In this document: positions 1 through 8,715 of the stretch, in pieces
Layout of the letters: each line of letters opens with the position of its first letter
Numbering within the stretch: the first letter of the stretch is position 1
Notes under the pieces: model-generated
The model's database searches: none
What the model was told of the DNA's origin: nothing
Seen by the model: the letters and a program-made list of their open reading frames with translations, nothing else
Translations under genes and position numbers: made by a program
Source of the DNA: Pseudomonas sp. 10S4
Lineage (GTDB): Bacteria; Pseudomonadota; Gammaproteobacteria; Pseudomonadales; Pseudomonadaceae
Direction: 5' to 3'
DNA length: 64,000 nt
NCBI RefSeq assembly: GCF_034344865.1
Contig: NZ_CP133774.1
Span: 3,162,001 to 3,226,000 of the forward strand

Positions 1-1775
1 GCGTTCCCGATGCTCACCGGCACGTTGATCACCGCCGCCGGGTTCCTGCCGATTGCCACTGCGCAATCGGGCACTGGTGAATACACCCGCTCGATCTTCC
101 AGGTGGTGACCATCGCACTGCTGGCGTCGTGGGTGGCCGCCGTGGTGTTCGTGCCGTACCTGGGGGAAAACTCCTGCCGGACCTGGCGAAAATTCATGCC
201 GCCAAACACGGCACCGGCGACGGTCAACCCGACCCTTATGGCACGCCGTTCTATCAGCGCGTCCGGCGCTTGGTCGAGTGGTGTGTGCGCTGGCGCAAAA
301 CCGTGATCCTGCTGACCGTGGTGTTGTTCATCGGCTCCATCGTGCTGTTCCGTTTCGTGCCGCAGCAGTTCTTCCCGGCTTCGAGTCGTCTGGAGTTAAT
401 GGTCGATCTGAAACTGGCGGAAGGCGCGTCCCTGAGCAACACCACCGAGAAGGTTAAACGCCTTGAAGGCCTGCTGAAGGAACACGCTGGCATCGACAAT
501 TACGTGGCTTACGTCGGCACCGGTTCACCGCGCTTTTACCTGCCGCTGGATCAGCAACTGCCGGCGGCGAGCTTCGCCCAGTTTGTCGTCCTGGCGAAAA
601 CCATCGAGGAGCGCGAAGCCCTGCGCACCTGGCTGATCGAAACCCTCGACGAACAATTCCCGGAACTGCGTTCGCGAGTCACGCGGCTGGAAAACGGTCC
701 ACCAGTGGGTTATCCGGTGCAGTTTCGCGTTACCGGCGAGCACATCGAAGAAGTCCGTGCGCTGGCGCGTAAAGTCGCGGCCAAGGTTCGCGAGAACCCG
801 CACGTGGTCAACGTCCATCTGGACTGGGAAGAGCCGAGCAAAGTGGTTTACCTGAACGTCGATCAAGACCGCGCCCGGGCACTCGGCGTGAGTACCGCCA
901 ACCTGTCGAGGTTTTTGCAAAGCTCGCTGACCGGTTCCAGCGTCAGCCAGTACCGCGAAGACAACGAGTTGATCGAAATCCTGCTGCGCGGCACCGTGCA
1001 TGAGCGTACCGAATTGTCGTTGCTGCCGAGCCTGGCGGTGCCGACGGACAACGGAAAAAGCGTTGCCCTGTCGCAGATCGCGACCCTGGAATACGGCTTC
1101 GAAGAGGGCATCATCTGGCACCGCAATCGCTTGCCCAACGTGACGATTCGCGCCGACATCTACGGCAAGGAACAACCGGCGACCCTGGTTCAGCAGATCA
1201 TGCCGACCCTCGACCCGATACGTGCTGAACTGCCCGACGGCTACTTGCTGGATGTCGGCGGTACGGTGGAAGACTCGGAGCGCGGGCAGAACTCGGTTAA
1301 GGCCGGTGTGCCGCTGTTTATCGTGGTGGTGCTGACCTTGCTGATGTTGCAACTGCGCAGCTTCTCACGCACGGCGATGGTGTTTCTGACCGCGCCATTG
1401 GGGTTGATTGGCGTGACGTTGTTCCTGTTGGTGTTCGGTCAGCCGTTCGGCTTCGTCGCCATGCTCGGGACCATCGCGTTGTCCGGGATGATCATGCGTA
1501 ACTCGGTGATCCTGGTGGATCAGATCGAGCAAGACATCACCGCCGGGCTCAAGCCTTGGCAAGCGATCATCGAGGCGACAGTGAGGCGGTTCAGGCCGAT
1601 TGTGCTGACGGCACTTGCCGCGGTGCTGGCGATGATCCCGCTGTCCCGCAGCGTGTTCTTCGGGCCGATGGCGGTGGCGATCATGGGCGGGTTGATTGTG
1701 GCGACGGCGTTGACGCTGTTGTTCCTGCCGGCGCTGTATGCGGCGTGGTTCAGGATCAAGAAAGACCCGGCGTGA
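1..1775 (+). pseudogene. mexK: MexK-like RND efflux permease, 5'-truncated and frameshifted
   Basis: C-terminal part of an inner-membrane RND pump, which exports drugs by proton antiport together with a periplasmic adaptor and an outer-membrane channel. The window begins inside the gene, at the last helices of the first membrane half. The second periplasmic loop domain and the final membrane helices follow, ending at TGA 1773-1775. The reading frame changes at 161-170 (G5A4 run): frame 1 reads to VPYLGE, and frame 3 continues with KLLPDLAKIH. One missing A in the run restores a continuous RND sequence. The name MexK rests on synteny: in PAO1 mexK lies beside two small genes and plsB, as here. 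Another HAE-type pump is possible. The shift is more likely a sequence error than a true pseudogene. Confidence 0.7.
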
Positions 1776-1776
1776 A

Positions 1777-1855
1777 CCTGTGGGAGCGAGCCTGCTCGCT
1801 CCGACAGTAGATCTTCAATGGATACAACATTCGCGAGCAAGCCCGCTCCCACAGG
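1777..1855. repeat. REP palindrome pair (REPIN)
   Basis: Two oppositely oriented REP units, CCTGTGGGAGCGAGC at the left and GCTCCCACAGG at the right, separated by about 35 bases. It fills the gap between the convergent mexK-like gene and the DUF4197 gene and could fold into a hairpin that ends both transcripts. Confidence 0.85.
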
Positions 1856-1870
1856 GTTTTGTGTACTGAG

Positions 1871-2560
1871 TTAAAGCGTGCCGAAGACTTTCTTGGCCAA
1901 GCTGGTCGCCGCGGCCGCCGGGTTCTGGCGAATGGTTTCTTCCTGTTTGCCGATCATCTCGAACAAGCCATTCAGCGCCTGCTCAGTCACGTAGTTTTCG
2001 ATGTTGGCATTCTTCGCGTCCAACACACCCAAGGTCGCTGCCTGACCGGCGAACGAGTTGTACTGCTTGGCCAAACCGACCTGGTCGGTGGCTTGTTTAA
2101 CGATCGGCAAGAACTTGGTGCGGATCTGCTCGCGGCTGGATTTGTCCAGGTACTGGGTGGCCGAGTCCTTGCCGCCGCTGAGAATGCCCTTGGCATCGGC
2201 CACGCTCATCTTTTTCACCGCATCCACGAGGATCGGCTGGGCCTGCGTCACGGCGGTTTCAGCCGCTTTGTTCATGCTGGTTTCCAGCTGATCGACCTGG
2301 TCGCCCATCCCGAACTGCTTCATTTTTTTCGCGACTTTGCCCAGCTTGCCCGGCAGTTCGATCTTCACGTCCGGGTTGTTGCTGAAACCGCCAGGGGCGC
2401 CCAGTTGCTTGACAGCGATTTGCGCGCCTTGGGTCAGCGCGTCCTTGAGGCCGCCAGTGGCATCGTTTTGCGACAGGTCACTGAGGGACAGCGCCAGGGC
2501 GTTGGCGGAAATCATCAAGCCTGCGCACAGGCCGGCAAAGCGAAGGGTAGGGCGGAACAT
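1871..2560 (-). CDS. DUF4197 family periplasmic protein
   Basis: A 229-residue protein with an N-terminal signal peptide (hydrophobic stretch about residues 7-24, ending ALA-LS). The remainder is helical and soluble, matching the DUF4197 family, whose function is unknown. Recognition comes from the family's characteristic start after the signal (LSDLSQNDATGGLKDAL) and from its usual length. It lies 27 bases downstream of the YbaY-like lipoprotein gene on the same strand, so the two are probably cotranscribed. In PAO1 two small genes occupy the equivalent position between plsB and mexK. No catalytic motif is visible. Confidence 0.8.
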   Translation of the reverse strand: MFRPTLRFAGLCAGLMISANALALSLSDLSQNDATGGLKDALTQGAQIAVKQLGAPGGFSNNPDVKIELPGKLGKVAKKMKQFGMGDQVDQLETSMNKAAETAVTQAQPILVDAVKKMSVADAKGILSGGKDSATQYLDKSSREQIRTKFLPIVKQATDQVGLAKQYNSFAGQAATLGVLDAKNANIENYVTEQALNGLFEMIGKQEETIRQNPAAAATSLAKKVFGTL

Positions 2561-2587
2561 GGCAGCTTCCTTGATCTTGAGCGGAAT

Positions 2588-2986
2588 TTAACGAACGGCG
2601 TCGACGCGGATTTTCAGCGGTTGCGGATCGTTGCCGTCGAGTTTTACGGCGTGGTTTTCGGTGGTGATGAACATCAGTTCGCCGTTGACTTCGATCCGCG
2701 CCCTGACCGAGTAACGATGGCCAGGTTTGACCTGCGACGGATCGTAGCTCAGATGAAACGGTAGCGGCACCTGGCCTTTGACCGGGCCTTTCTGTTCGTC
2801 GATGACTACGGCTGGGGCGTCGGCCAGGGACACGTCCTGCAGGCTGACACTCAACGTGGCGCTTGGCGGCAAAGCGATGCGTTGCAGGTAGAACACTTCG
2901 CCATCGAGGCTGGTTTTAGCGGCGGGGTGCATGGATTGGCAGGCTCCCAGTAGCGCGGTCATGGCCAATAGAGAGAGTTTTTTCAT
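2588..2986 (-). CDS. YbaY-family lipoprotein
   Basis: A 132-residue lipoprotein. The start at 2986 (MKKLSLLAMTALLGAC) gives a lipobox LLGAC with the lipidated cysteine at residue 16; an upstream in-frame extension would run through the REP element and was rejected. The mature part is a beta-rich domain of the YbaY/YscW type (phrases such as FYLQRIALPPSATLSV and LPFHLSYDP), probably in the periplasm anchored to a membrane. Function is not established; the YscW relative acts as a secretin pilot in type III secretion, but nothing here points to secretion. It is followed closely by the DUF4197 gene. Confidence 0.8.
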   Translation of the reverse strand: MKKLSLLAMTALLGACQSMHPAAKTSLDGEVFYLQRIALPPSATLSVSLQDVSLADAPAVVIDEQKGPVKGQVPLPFHLSYDPSQVKPGHRYSVRARIEVNGELMFITTENHAVKLDGNDPQPLKIRVDAVR

Positions 2987-3003
2987 CGAATATCTCCAAT
3001 TAA

Positions 3004-3093
3004 TGTGGGAGCGGGCTTGCTCGCGAAAGCGGTGCGCCAGACAACACAGATGTTGAATGTTGAACCGCCTTCGCGAGCAAGCCCGCTCCCACA
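3004..3093. repeat. REP palindrome pair (REPIN)
   Basis: Inverted arms TGTGGGAGCGGGCTTGCTCG and its complement, 24 bases each, separated by about 42 bases. It lies between plsB and the YbaY-type lipoprotein gene, both on the minus strand. Confidence 0.9.
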
Positions 3094-3102
3094 GGGATTT
3101 CA

Positions 3103-5604
3103 TCAAGTCTCGGGTTGTGTGGCGACCTGGTCCGCCGCATCTTCACTGCGATGCAACGCCACCTGACGGATCGACAAGCGAATCTCCGCCGGCAATACGC
3201 GTTTGGCCGCGCCTTCAGCCAGTTCGCCGAGCTGCGCGTGATAGCTCAGCTTCCCGGCTTCGTCGCGACGCAGCACGTCGAGGTCGAGCAAGGTCTGGAT
3301 AAAGTGACGGAACAGGCTCTTGTCGAAAAACTCCGGGGCGTTCAAACCGTGGAGGATCGACAGGCGCTGGGCCATGACGGTGCACAGGTCTTCCAGTTCT
3401 TCGGCGCTAATACTGTTCTGGCCGCTGTTGAGCAGCAAGGAAACAGTCATGTAAAAACGTTGCAGGGTCTGGGCGATGCTTTTCGACAGCAGCGTCAGCA
3501 GTACGAAATGCCGCGAACTCGGTGCCGGACGCAGGTACACATCGTTCTCGAAACGCAGCAAGCCTTGCTCGACGAAGGCTTCGAGCCACTGATCGACCAC
3601 GCCATCCAGCTCATCCATGGACCAGCGAATGAAAAGCTCTGATTGCAGGTACGGATACAGCGCGCGGGTGTAGCGCAGGATCTGTTCGCGGCTCATGCGC
3701 GACGCACTCTGGAAGAAACTCGCCAACAGCGCTGGCAAGGCGAAGATGTGCAGCACGTTGTTGCGGTAGTAGGTCATCAGGACAGCGTTCTGCTCGTCCA
3801 GGTACAAAATCTTGCCCAAGGCATCACTCTGTTCGGACAGCAGGTCCATGTCCTTCACGTGCTCGATTAGCGCCCGACCATCGCCTTCCGGCAACGTGGT
3901 GTGCGGCGAGTACGGGACCTTGCGCAACAGCGCCAGATACAGATCAAGCACCCGCGCCATGGCGCGATCATCCAGGGCCAAACGGCTGGTGGACAGCAAT
4001 GCCAGCGCCACCAGGTTCACCGGGTTGATCGCCGCCGCTTCGTTCAGATGCTGCGCGACTTTCTCGCCGAGGCGGTTGGTGGTTTCGTTGAGCCAGGCCG
4101 GTTTGAACTGCGGGCCAAGCTCTTGGGAGCGCCAGTCGGGTTGTTCGCTGTCGAGGAACTCCGCCAGTTTGATCGGTTCGCCGAAGTTCACCGCCACTTG
4201 GCCGAAGCGCTGCTTGAGCGCGCCGATGACTTTGAAGATGTCGAAGATCGATTCTTTCTTCTTGGTCGCGCCACGCAGTTCGCCGAGGTAGGTCCGGCCT
4301 TCCAGAACCCGCTCGTAACCGATGTACACCGGGATGAACACGATCGGCATCCGCGACGAACGCAGGAAGCTGCGCAGGGTGATCGCCAGCATCCCGGTTT
4401 TCGGTTGCAGCATGCGCCCGGTGCGCGACCGGCCGCCCTCGACGAAGTACTCGACCGGGAAGCCTTTGGTGAACAGAGTGTGCAGGTATTCGTTGAACAC
4501 CGAGGTGTAGAGCGGGTTGCCCTTGAACGTGCGGCGCATGAAGAACGCACCGCCGCGACGCAGCAGGCTGCCGATCACCGGCATGTTCAGGTTGATCCCG
4601 GCGGCAACGTGCGGCGGAGTCAGGCCATTGCGGAACAACAGATACGAAAGCAACAAGTAGTCGATGTGGCTGCGGTGGCAAGGCACATAGATCACTTCGT
4701 GACCCTGGGCGACTTTCTGCACACCTTCGATGTGGTTGACCTTCACCCCGTCGTAAATCTTGTTCCAGAACCAGCTCAACACTACTTCCAGAAAACGGAT
4801 CGCGGTGTAGGTGTAGTCCGAGGCGATCTCGTTGCCGTAGCGCAGGGCCTGGGCCTTGGCTTTCTCCGGGGAGATGTTTTCACGCTCGGCTTCATCGAGG
4901 ATCGCTTGTTTGACCAAGGGCTGATTGAGCAAGCCTTTGACCAGGTTTCGGCGGTGGGAAATGTCCGGACCGATCACCGCGGCTTTCAGGTTGCGGAAGT
5001 GCACCCGCAGGATCCGCTGAGCCATGCGCACGGTGCGTTCGTGGCCCTTATTGTGGTCGATCAGTTCGCGCAGATGGATCGGCGCCGAGAACTGCACGCG
5101 GGTCTTGCGCCCCAGCACGATGATGCTGAGCAAGCGGCGCAGACGCCCGGTGACCGCCCAACTGTCGGCGAACAACAGCTTCCACGGGCTGGATTCGCTG
5201 TCCGGCGACTGGCCCCAGAACACGCTGACCGGGATGATCTGCGCGTCTTCGGCGGCGTTCTGGCTCAGGGCGCTGACCAGGCGGGTCAGGGTCGGCGGCG
5301 CGCCGCGTTTGTCCTGGCGGCCGAGCCAGTCGGGCTCGGGTGTCAGGTAAAAGAACGCGGCGGGCTCCAACAGATTACCCACCGACACCGGCAGCACCGG
5401 GCGCGGCAGGCCGGCTTTGGTGCACTCGGTGTCGACCACCGCGAGGTCGGTCAGCGAAGGGTTTTGCAGGACGTAGAACACCGGACGGCTGCGGTCGAGG
5501 TTGAGGGTAAGGGACGACTGGTTGATCGTCTCCGAGCGAACCCAGAGGTACAACAGTCGGCGCAGGGTGCCAAACACAAGACGGCGAAACGGGGAACGGG
5601 TCAT
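3103..5604 (-). CDS. plsB: Glycerol-3-phosphate 1-O-acyltransferase PlsB
   Basis: Inner-membrane enzyme that puts the first acyl chain on sn-glycerol 3-phosphate to make lysophosphatidate, the entry step of phospholipid synthesis. The 833 residues from [10 protein letters not shown] match the family length; an upstream ATG at 5670 would add 22 residues that lie over the promoter region. The acyltransferase HX4D motif is seen in [13 protein letters not shown] near residue 310. The GGRSRTGR substrate motif and an FIPVYIGYE block follow. It stands alone on the minus strand, upstream of the lipoprotein gene, and is divergent from the cold-shock gene. Its position next to the RND pump gene matches PAO1. 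Confidence 0.95.
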   Translation of the reverse strand: MTRSPFRRLVFGTLRRLLYLWVRSETINQSSLTLNLDRSRPVFYVLQNPSLTDLAVVDTECTKAGLPRPVLPVSVGNLLEPAAFFYLTPEPDWLGRQDKRGAPPTLTRLVSALSQNAAEDAQIIPVSVFWGQSPDSESSPWKLLFADSWAVTGRLRRLLSIIVLGRKTRVQFSAPIHLRELIDHNKGHERTVRMAQRILRVHFRNLKAAVIGPDISHRRNLVKGLLNQPLVKQAILDEAERENISPEKAKAQALRYGNEIASDYTYTAIRFLEVVLSWFWNKIYDGVKVNHIEGVQKVAQGHEVIYVPCHRSHIDYLLLSYLLFRNGLTPPHVAAGINLNMPVIGSLLRRGGAFFMRRTFKGNPLYTSVFNEYLHTLFTKGFPVEYFVEGGRSRTGRMLQPKTGMLAITLRSFLRSSRMPIVFIPVYIGYERVLEGRTYLGELRGATKKKESIFDIFKVIGALKQRFGQVAVNFGEPIKLAEFLDSEQPDWRSQELGPQFKPAWLNETTNRLGEKVAQHLNEAAAINPVNLVALALLSTSRLALDDRAMARVLDLYLALLRKVPYSPHTTLPEGDGRALIEHVKDMDLLSEQSDALGKILYLDEQNAVLMTYYRNNVLHIFALPALLASFFQSASRMSREQILRYTRALYPYLQSELFIRWSMDELDGVVDQWLEAFVEQGLLRFENDVYLRPAPSSRHFVLLTLLSKSIAQTLQRFYMTVSLLLNSGQNSISAEELEDLCTVMAQRLSILHGLNAPEFFDKSLFRHFIQTLLDLDVLRRDEAGKLSYHAQLGELAEGAAKRVLPAEIRLSIRQVALHRSEDAADQVATQPET

Positions 5605-5706
5605 ACGGCTTCTGCGTGAGTGAATAAAACCGAGCGTTTGCTCGGGAGGCCGATAGTGTGCCGGATTCATCGAAAATCGGCAAAAAAGCGGCTAAGTAAA
5701 CTTGAG

Positions 5707-5734
5707 TTGAGAGTTTTGGCGGCTGTCATATACT
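5707..5734 (+). promoter_or_regulatory. Sigma-70 promoter of the cold-shock gene
   Basis: TTGAGA at 5707-5712 and TATACT at 5729-5734 with a 16-base spacer. The predicted start is about 30 bases before the ATG, so the 5' leader is short, unlike the long leaders of E. coli cspA-type genes. An RBS-like AAGAAGGGGG run precedes the ATG. Confidence 0.65.
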
Positions 5735-5770
5735 CGACCGCTCAAAATAAAAAGAAGGGGGTAACGAGAC

Positions 5771-5980
5771 ATGGCTACGCGCGAAACCGGCAATGTAAAG
5801 TGGTTCAACGATGCCAAGGGCTACGGCTTCATTCAACGCGAGGACGGGGTGGACGTGTTCGTGCACTACCATGCGATCCGCGGTGAAGGCCACCGCTCGC
5901 TGGCTGAAGGTCAGCAGGTTGAGTATGCCGTGGTGACAGGCGAGAAGGGGTTGCAGGCTGAGGATGTGGTGGGGCTGTAA
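5771..5980 (+). CDS. Cold-shock domain protein
   Basis: A 69-residue single cold-shock domain that binds single-stranded RNA or DNA and is expected to act as an RNA chaperone in the cytoplasm. RNP1 (KGYGFI, residues about 16-21) and RNP2 (VFVHY, about 29-33) are both present. It starts with [13 protein letters not shown] and is preceded by a purine-rich RBS. It is monocistronic: its own promoter lies directly upstream and a strong palindrome lies directly downstream. Whether it is cold-inducible or constitutive cannot be read from the sequence; the short leader argues against cspA-type thermosensing. Confidence 0.9.
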   Translation: MATRETGNVKWFNDAKGYGFIQREDGVDVFVHYHAIRGEGHRSLAEGQQVEYAVVTGEKGLQAEDVVGL

Positions 5981-5992
5981 GCTTTAAGATCA

Positions 5993-6066
5993 AAAGATCG
6001 CAGCCTTCGGCAGCTCCTACAGGTGTACACATGACCCTGTAGGAGCTGCCGAAGGCTGCGATCTTT
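5993..6066. repeat. REP palindrome (GATCGCAGCCTTCGGC type), likely bidirectional terminator
   Basis: Nearly perfect inverted arms (AAAGATCGCAGCCTTCGGC and complement, about 31 bases per arm) around a 12-base loop, ending in a T run on the plus strand. It separates the convergent cold-shock gene and the unknown 125-residue protein. A second copy of this family is at 59310-59385. Confidence 0.85.
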
Positions 6067-6072
6067 TTGGTT

Positions 6073-6450
6073 TTACACGGTTTTCCAGGTGATCTCTTCT
6101 TCACCGTCAACGCTGATTCGCATCCAGCGATCGGCCAATTCTTCACCTTCTTCCTCGACCCACGTACCCGGCGCGCAACGCACTTCGACGTTCAGCGCGG
6201 CAAAGGCTGCGCGGGCGCAGGCGATATCGTCTTCCCATGGGGTCTGGTCGCTGTCCAGAAACAGGCTGTTCCATTTGCCGACGGCTTTTGGCAGCCAGGT
6301 CACTGGCACGTTACCGGCCTTGCATTTGTAGGTCTGGCCTTTCTGTACCCAGTCGGTGCACGGGCCCAGAGCGGCGCCCAGCCAGGCGGCGACGGCTTTG
6401 TAGTCGACGTCGGCGTCTTTCAGGTAAATCTCTATATCGGGTTGGCGCAT
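6073..6450 (-). CDS. Conserved hypothetical protein (125 aa)
   Basis: I do not recognise a named family. The protein is soluble, acidic in its C-terminal third (WVEEEGEELADRW) and Trp-rich, with no signal peptide or membrane segment. The ATG at 6450 was chosen because GAGGAC lies 5 bases upstream on the coding strand; a GTG four codons earlier is in frame. It follows rlmA on the same strand by about 85 bases, so it may be the last gene of dapE-rlmA-this gene. Coding potential is supported by normal Pseudomonas codon use over the full length. Confidence 0.7.
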   Translation of the reverse strand: MRQPDIEIYLKDADVDYKAVAAWLGAALGPCTDWVQKGQTYKCKAGNVPVTWLPKAVGKWNSLFLDSDQTPWEDDIACARAAFAALNVEVRCAPGTWVEEEGEELADRWMRISVDGEEEITWKTV

Positions 6451-6534
6451 GGATGTCCTCACTGCGGTCTTGAAAAATCCATTCGCGGATTTAGCCGGTC
6501 CACGGCAAATGCCGTAGACCCAGAAATTGAAAAG

Positions 6535-7344
6535 TTACTGAAGAATAAAGTAATCGTAGCGCATCGAAACCGTGGTTTCGAACGGCTCGACCTGCTCGAT
6601 GACTGCCGCTCGGCGTTCAGCGCTGGCGCGCCAGCCGTGGGGCGTCATGGCCAACAGGTTGGCGCGGTCCTGACCACTTTCCAGCGTCAGTTTGAATTCC
6701 AGGGTTTCGCTGTGCGCCAGCGCCATGCCTTCCGGCACCAGAGCCAGGTGCTTGTCGTCGGTGTATTCACGCACTTCGTCGTACAGGCTTTCGCGCAATT
6801 CCATCAGGTGGCCGCTGGTCGGGCCGACCTTCATCAAGCCGCCGCCAGGGCTGAGCAAGCGTTTGGCTTCTTCCCAGTCCAATGGGCTGAAGACGCTGGC
6901 CAGAAACTGGCAACTGCCGGACGCCAACGGCACCCGCGCCATGCTGGCGATCAACCAGGTCAGCGCCGGGTTGCGTTTACAGGCGCGTTTGACCGCTTCC
7001 CGGGAGATGTCCAGCGCGTAACCGTCAGTATTCGGTAAGGCCTCGGCGATTTGCGCGGTGTAGTAACCCTCGCCACAACCGATGTCGAGCCAGCGCTGCG
7101 GCGCGTACTGCGCCGCCAGTTCCGCCAGACGCTTGGCGACCGGCGCGTAATGACCAGCGTTCAAGAAATCGCGGCGGGCCTCGACCATCGCCAAGTTATC
7201 CCCAGGGTCGCGGCTGTTCTTATGCTGCACCGGCAGCAGGTTCAGATACCCCTGGCGCGCGCGGTCGAAACGATGCCCGGCGGGGCAGGCCACGCCGTTG
7301 TCCACCGCGTTCAGCGGTTCACTGCAGATCGGGCAGGCCAGCAT
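6535..7344 (-). CDS. rlmA: 23S rRNA (guanine-N1-)-methyltransferase RlmA
   Basis: SAM-dependent methyltransferase that modifies G745 of 23S rRNA. The 269 residues open with a zinc-binding module with ligands C4, C7, C20 and H24 (CPICSEP...CPAGH), then a Rossmann methyltransferase domain with motif I as DIGCGEGYY. Both are hallmarks of the RlmA/RrmA family. Its ATG overlaps the dapE stop by one base (TGATG), so it is translationally coupled to dapE on the minus strand. The product should act on nascent or free 23S rRNA in the cytoplasm. Confidence 0.9.
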   Translation of the reverse strand: MLACPICSEPLNAVDNGVACPAGHRFDRARQGYLNLLPVQHKNSRDPGDNLAMVEARRDFLNAGHYAPVAKRLAELAAQYAPQRWLDIGCGEGYYTAQIAEALPNTDGYALDISREAVKRACKRNPALTWLIASMARVPLASGSCQFLASVFSPLDWEEAKRLLSPGGGLMKVGPTSGHLMELRESLYDEVREYTDDKHLALVPEGMALAHSETLEFKLTLESGQDRANLLAMTPHGWRASAERRAAVIEQVEPFETTVSMRYDYFILQ

Positions 7345-8495
7345 CAGGCGAGCAACTTGATCAAGGTCTGGTAGTAGATTTCGGTCAGCACATCGAGGTC
7401 GGCGGCCAGCACGCGCTCGTTGACCTGGTGAATCGTCGCGTTGACCGGCCCCAGCTCAACCACTTGGGTGCCCATGGTCGCGATGAAGCGCCCGTCCGAG
7501 GTGCCACCACTGGTGGAAGCCTTGGTCTCGCGACCGGTGATGTCCTTGATGCTCGATGCCACGGCATCCAGCAGTGCGCCCGGTTCGGTGAGGAACGGCA
7601 GGCCCGACAGCGCCCAATCCACGTGCCAGTCCAGGCCATGCTTGTCGAGGATATCGGCCACCCGCTTTTGCAGGCCTTCGACGGTGGATTCGGTGGAGAA
7701 ACGGAAGTTGAACACCGCCACCAGATCCCCCGGAATCACGTTGGTCGCGCCAGTGCCGGAGTTGACGTTGGAAATCTGGAAACTGGTCGGCGGGAAGAAG
7801 TCGTTGCCGTGGTCCCAATGCTCGGCGGCGAGTTCCGCGAGTGCCGGGGCGGAGAGGTGGATCGGGTTCTTCGCCAGGTGCGGATAGGCCACGTGGCCCT
7901 GAATACCGCGTACGGTCAGCTTGGCGCCGAGGGAACCGCGACGGCCATTCTTGACCACGTCACCGACCAGGGTGGTGCTCGACGGTTCGCCGACGATGCA
8001 CCAGTCCAGACGTTCTTTACGGGCGGCGAGGCGTTCGATCACAGCCTTGGTGCCGTGGTGCGCCGGGCCTTCTTCGTCACTGGTGATCAAGAAAGCGACC
8101 TTGCCCTTGTGATCCGGGTAGTCGGTGACGAAACGCTCGGCGGCGACGGTCATGGAGGCGAGGCTGCCTTTCATGTCTGCCGCGCCACGGCCGCAGAGCA
8201 TGCCGTGTTCGTCGATCACCGCGTTGAACGGGTCGATCTGCCAAGCGGTTACCGGACCGGTCGGGACAACGTCGGTGTGACCGGCGAAGCACAGCACCGG
8301 ACCGTCGTGTTTACCGTGGGTGGCCCAGAAGTTATCCACATCTTCGATGCGCATCGGTTCCAGTTTGAAACCGGCATCGCCCAGGCGCTGCATCATCTGC
8401 TTCTGGCAATCGGCGTCGACCGGCGTCACGGACGGACGGCGGATCAGGTCGATGGCGAGTTGGAGGGTCGGCGAAAGGTCGGCGTGGGCCGTCAT
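7344..8495 (-). CDS. dapE: Succinyl-diaminopimelate desuccinylase
   Basis: Zinc metallohydrolase of the M20 family that converts N-succinyl-LL-diaminopimelate to LL-diaminopimelate in the lysine and peptidoglycan pathway. Metal-ligand motifs are visible: [22 protein letters not shown] and SDEEGPA, with ATNVIPGD and [11 protein letters not shown] further on. The start at 8495 (MTAHADLSP, 383 aa) matches the family length; a longer in-frame start at 8606 would translate through a REP and was rejected. dapC and dapD, which act earlier in the same branch, are also in this window but in separate transcription units. Confidence 0.95.
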   Translation of the reverse strand: MTAHADLSPTLQLAIDLIRRPSVTPVDADCQKQMMQRLGDAGFKLEPMRIEDVDNFWATHGKHDGPVLCFAGHTDVVPTGPVTAWQIDPFNAVIDEHGMLCGRGAADMKGSLASMTVAAERFVTDYPDHKGKVAFLITSDEEGPAHHGTKAVIERLAARKERLDWCIVGEPSSTTLVGDVVKNGRRGSLGAKLTVRGIQGHVAYPHLAKNPIHLSAPALAELAAEHWDHGNDFFPPTSFQISNVNSGTGATNVIPGDLVAVFNFRFSTESTVEGLQKRVADILDKHGLDWHVDWALSGLPFLTEPGALLDAVASSIKDITGRETKASTSGGTSDGRFIATMGTQVVELGPVNATIHQVNERVLAADLDVLTEIYYQTLIKLLA

Positions 8496-8535
8496 GGAAA
8501 ACTCCGAAAAACATGAATTTGGGCGCGGACTAAAA

Positions 8536-8607
8536 TGTGGGAGCGGGCTTGCTCGCGAAGCGGCCATCACTGGCGCCAAAAGCTTCGCGAGCAAGGCCGC
8601 TCCCACA
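8536..8607. repeat. REP palindrome pair (REPIN)
   Basis: Arms TGTGGGAGCGGGCTTGCTCG and CGAGCAAGGCCGCTCCCACA, with one mismatch region, between the NdvB-like gene's terminator and the dapE start. Confidence 0.9.
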
Positions 8608-8673
8608 GGTAAGGCGTTCGGCCGTTAAACCGGGCCCGGCCAAGGCCTGCAAAATGGCGGTTATCTTAAAGCA

Positions 8674-8698
8674 AAACGGCGGCCATTGGCCGCCGTTT
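8674..8698 (-). terminator. Terminator of the GH17-GT2 gene
   Basis: Perfect 11-base stem AAACGGCGGCC with a 3-base loop (ATT), A/T-flanked on both sides, 17 bases beyond the stop codon of the minus-strand gene at 8716. Confidence 0.8.
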
Positions 8699-8715
8699 AG
8701 TGCATCTGTACTGAT

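Noticed and set aside
3901..5619. 572-codon open frame antisense to plsB
   Set aside because: Shadow; repetitive composition and no RBS.
8496..8606. N-terminally extended DapE from 8606
   Set aside because: The extra 37 residues are translated REP sequence; family length fits 8495.
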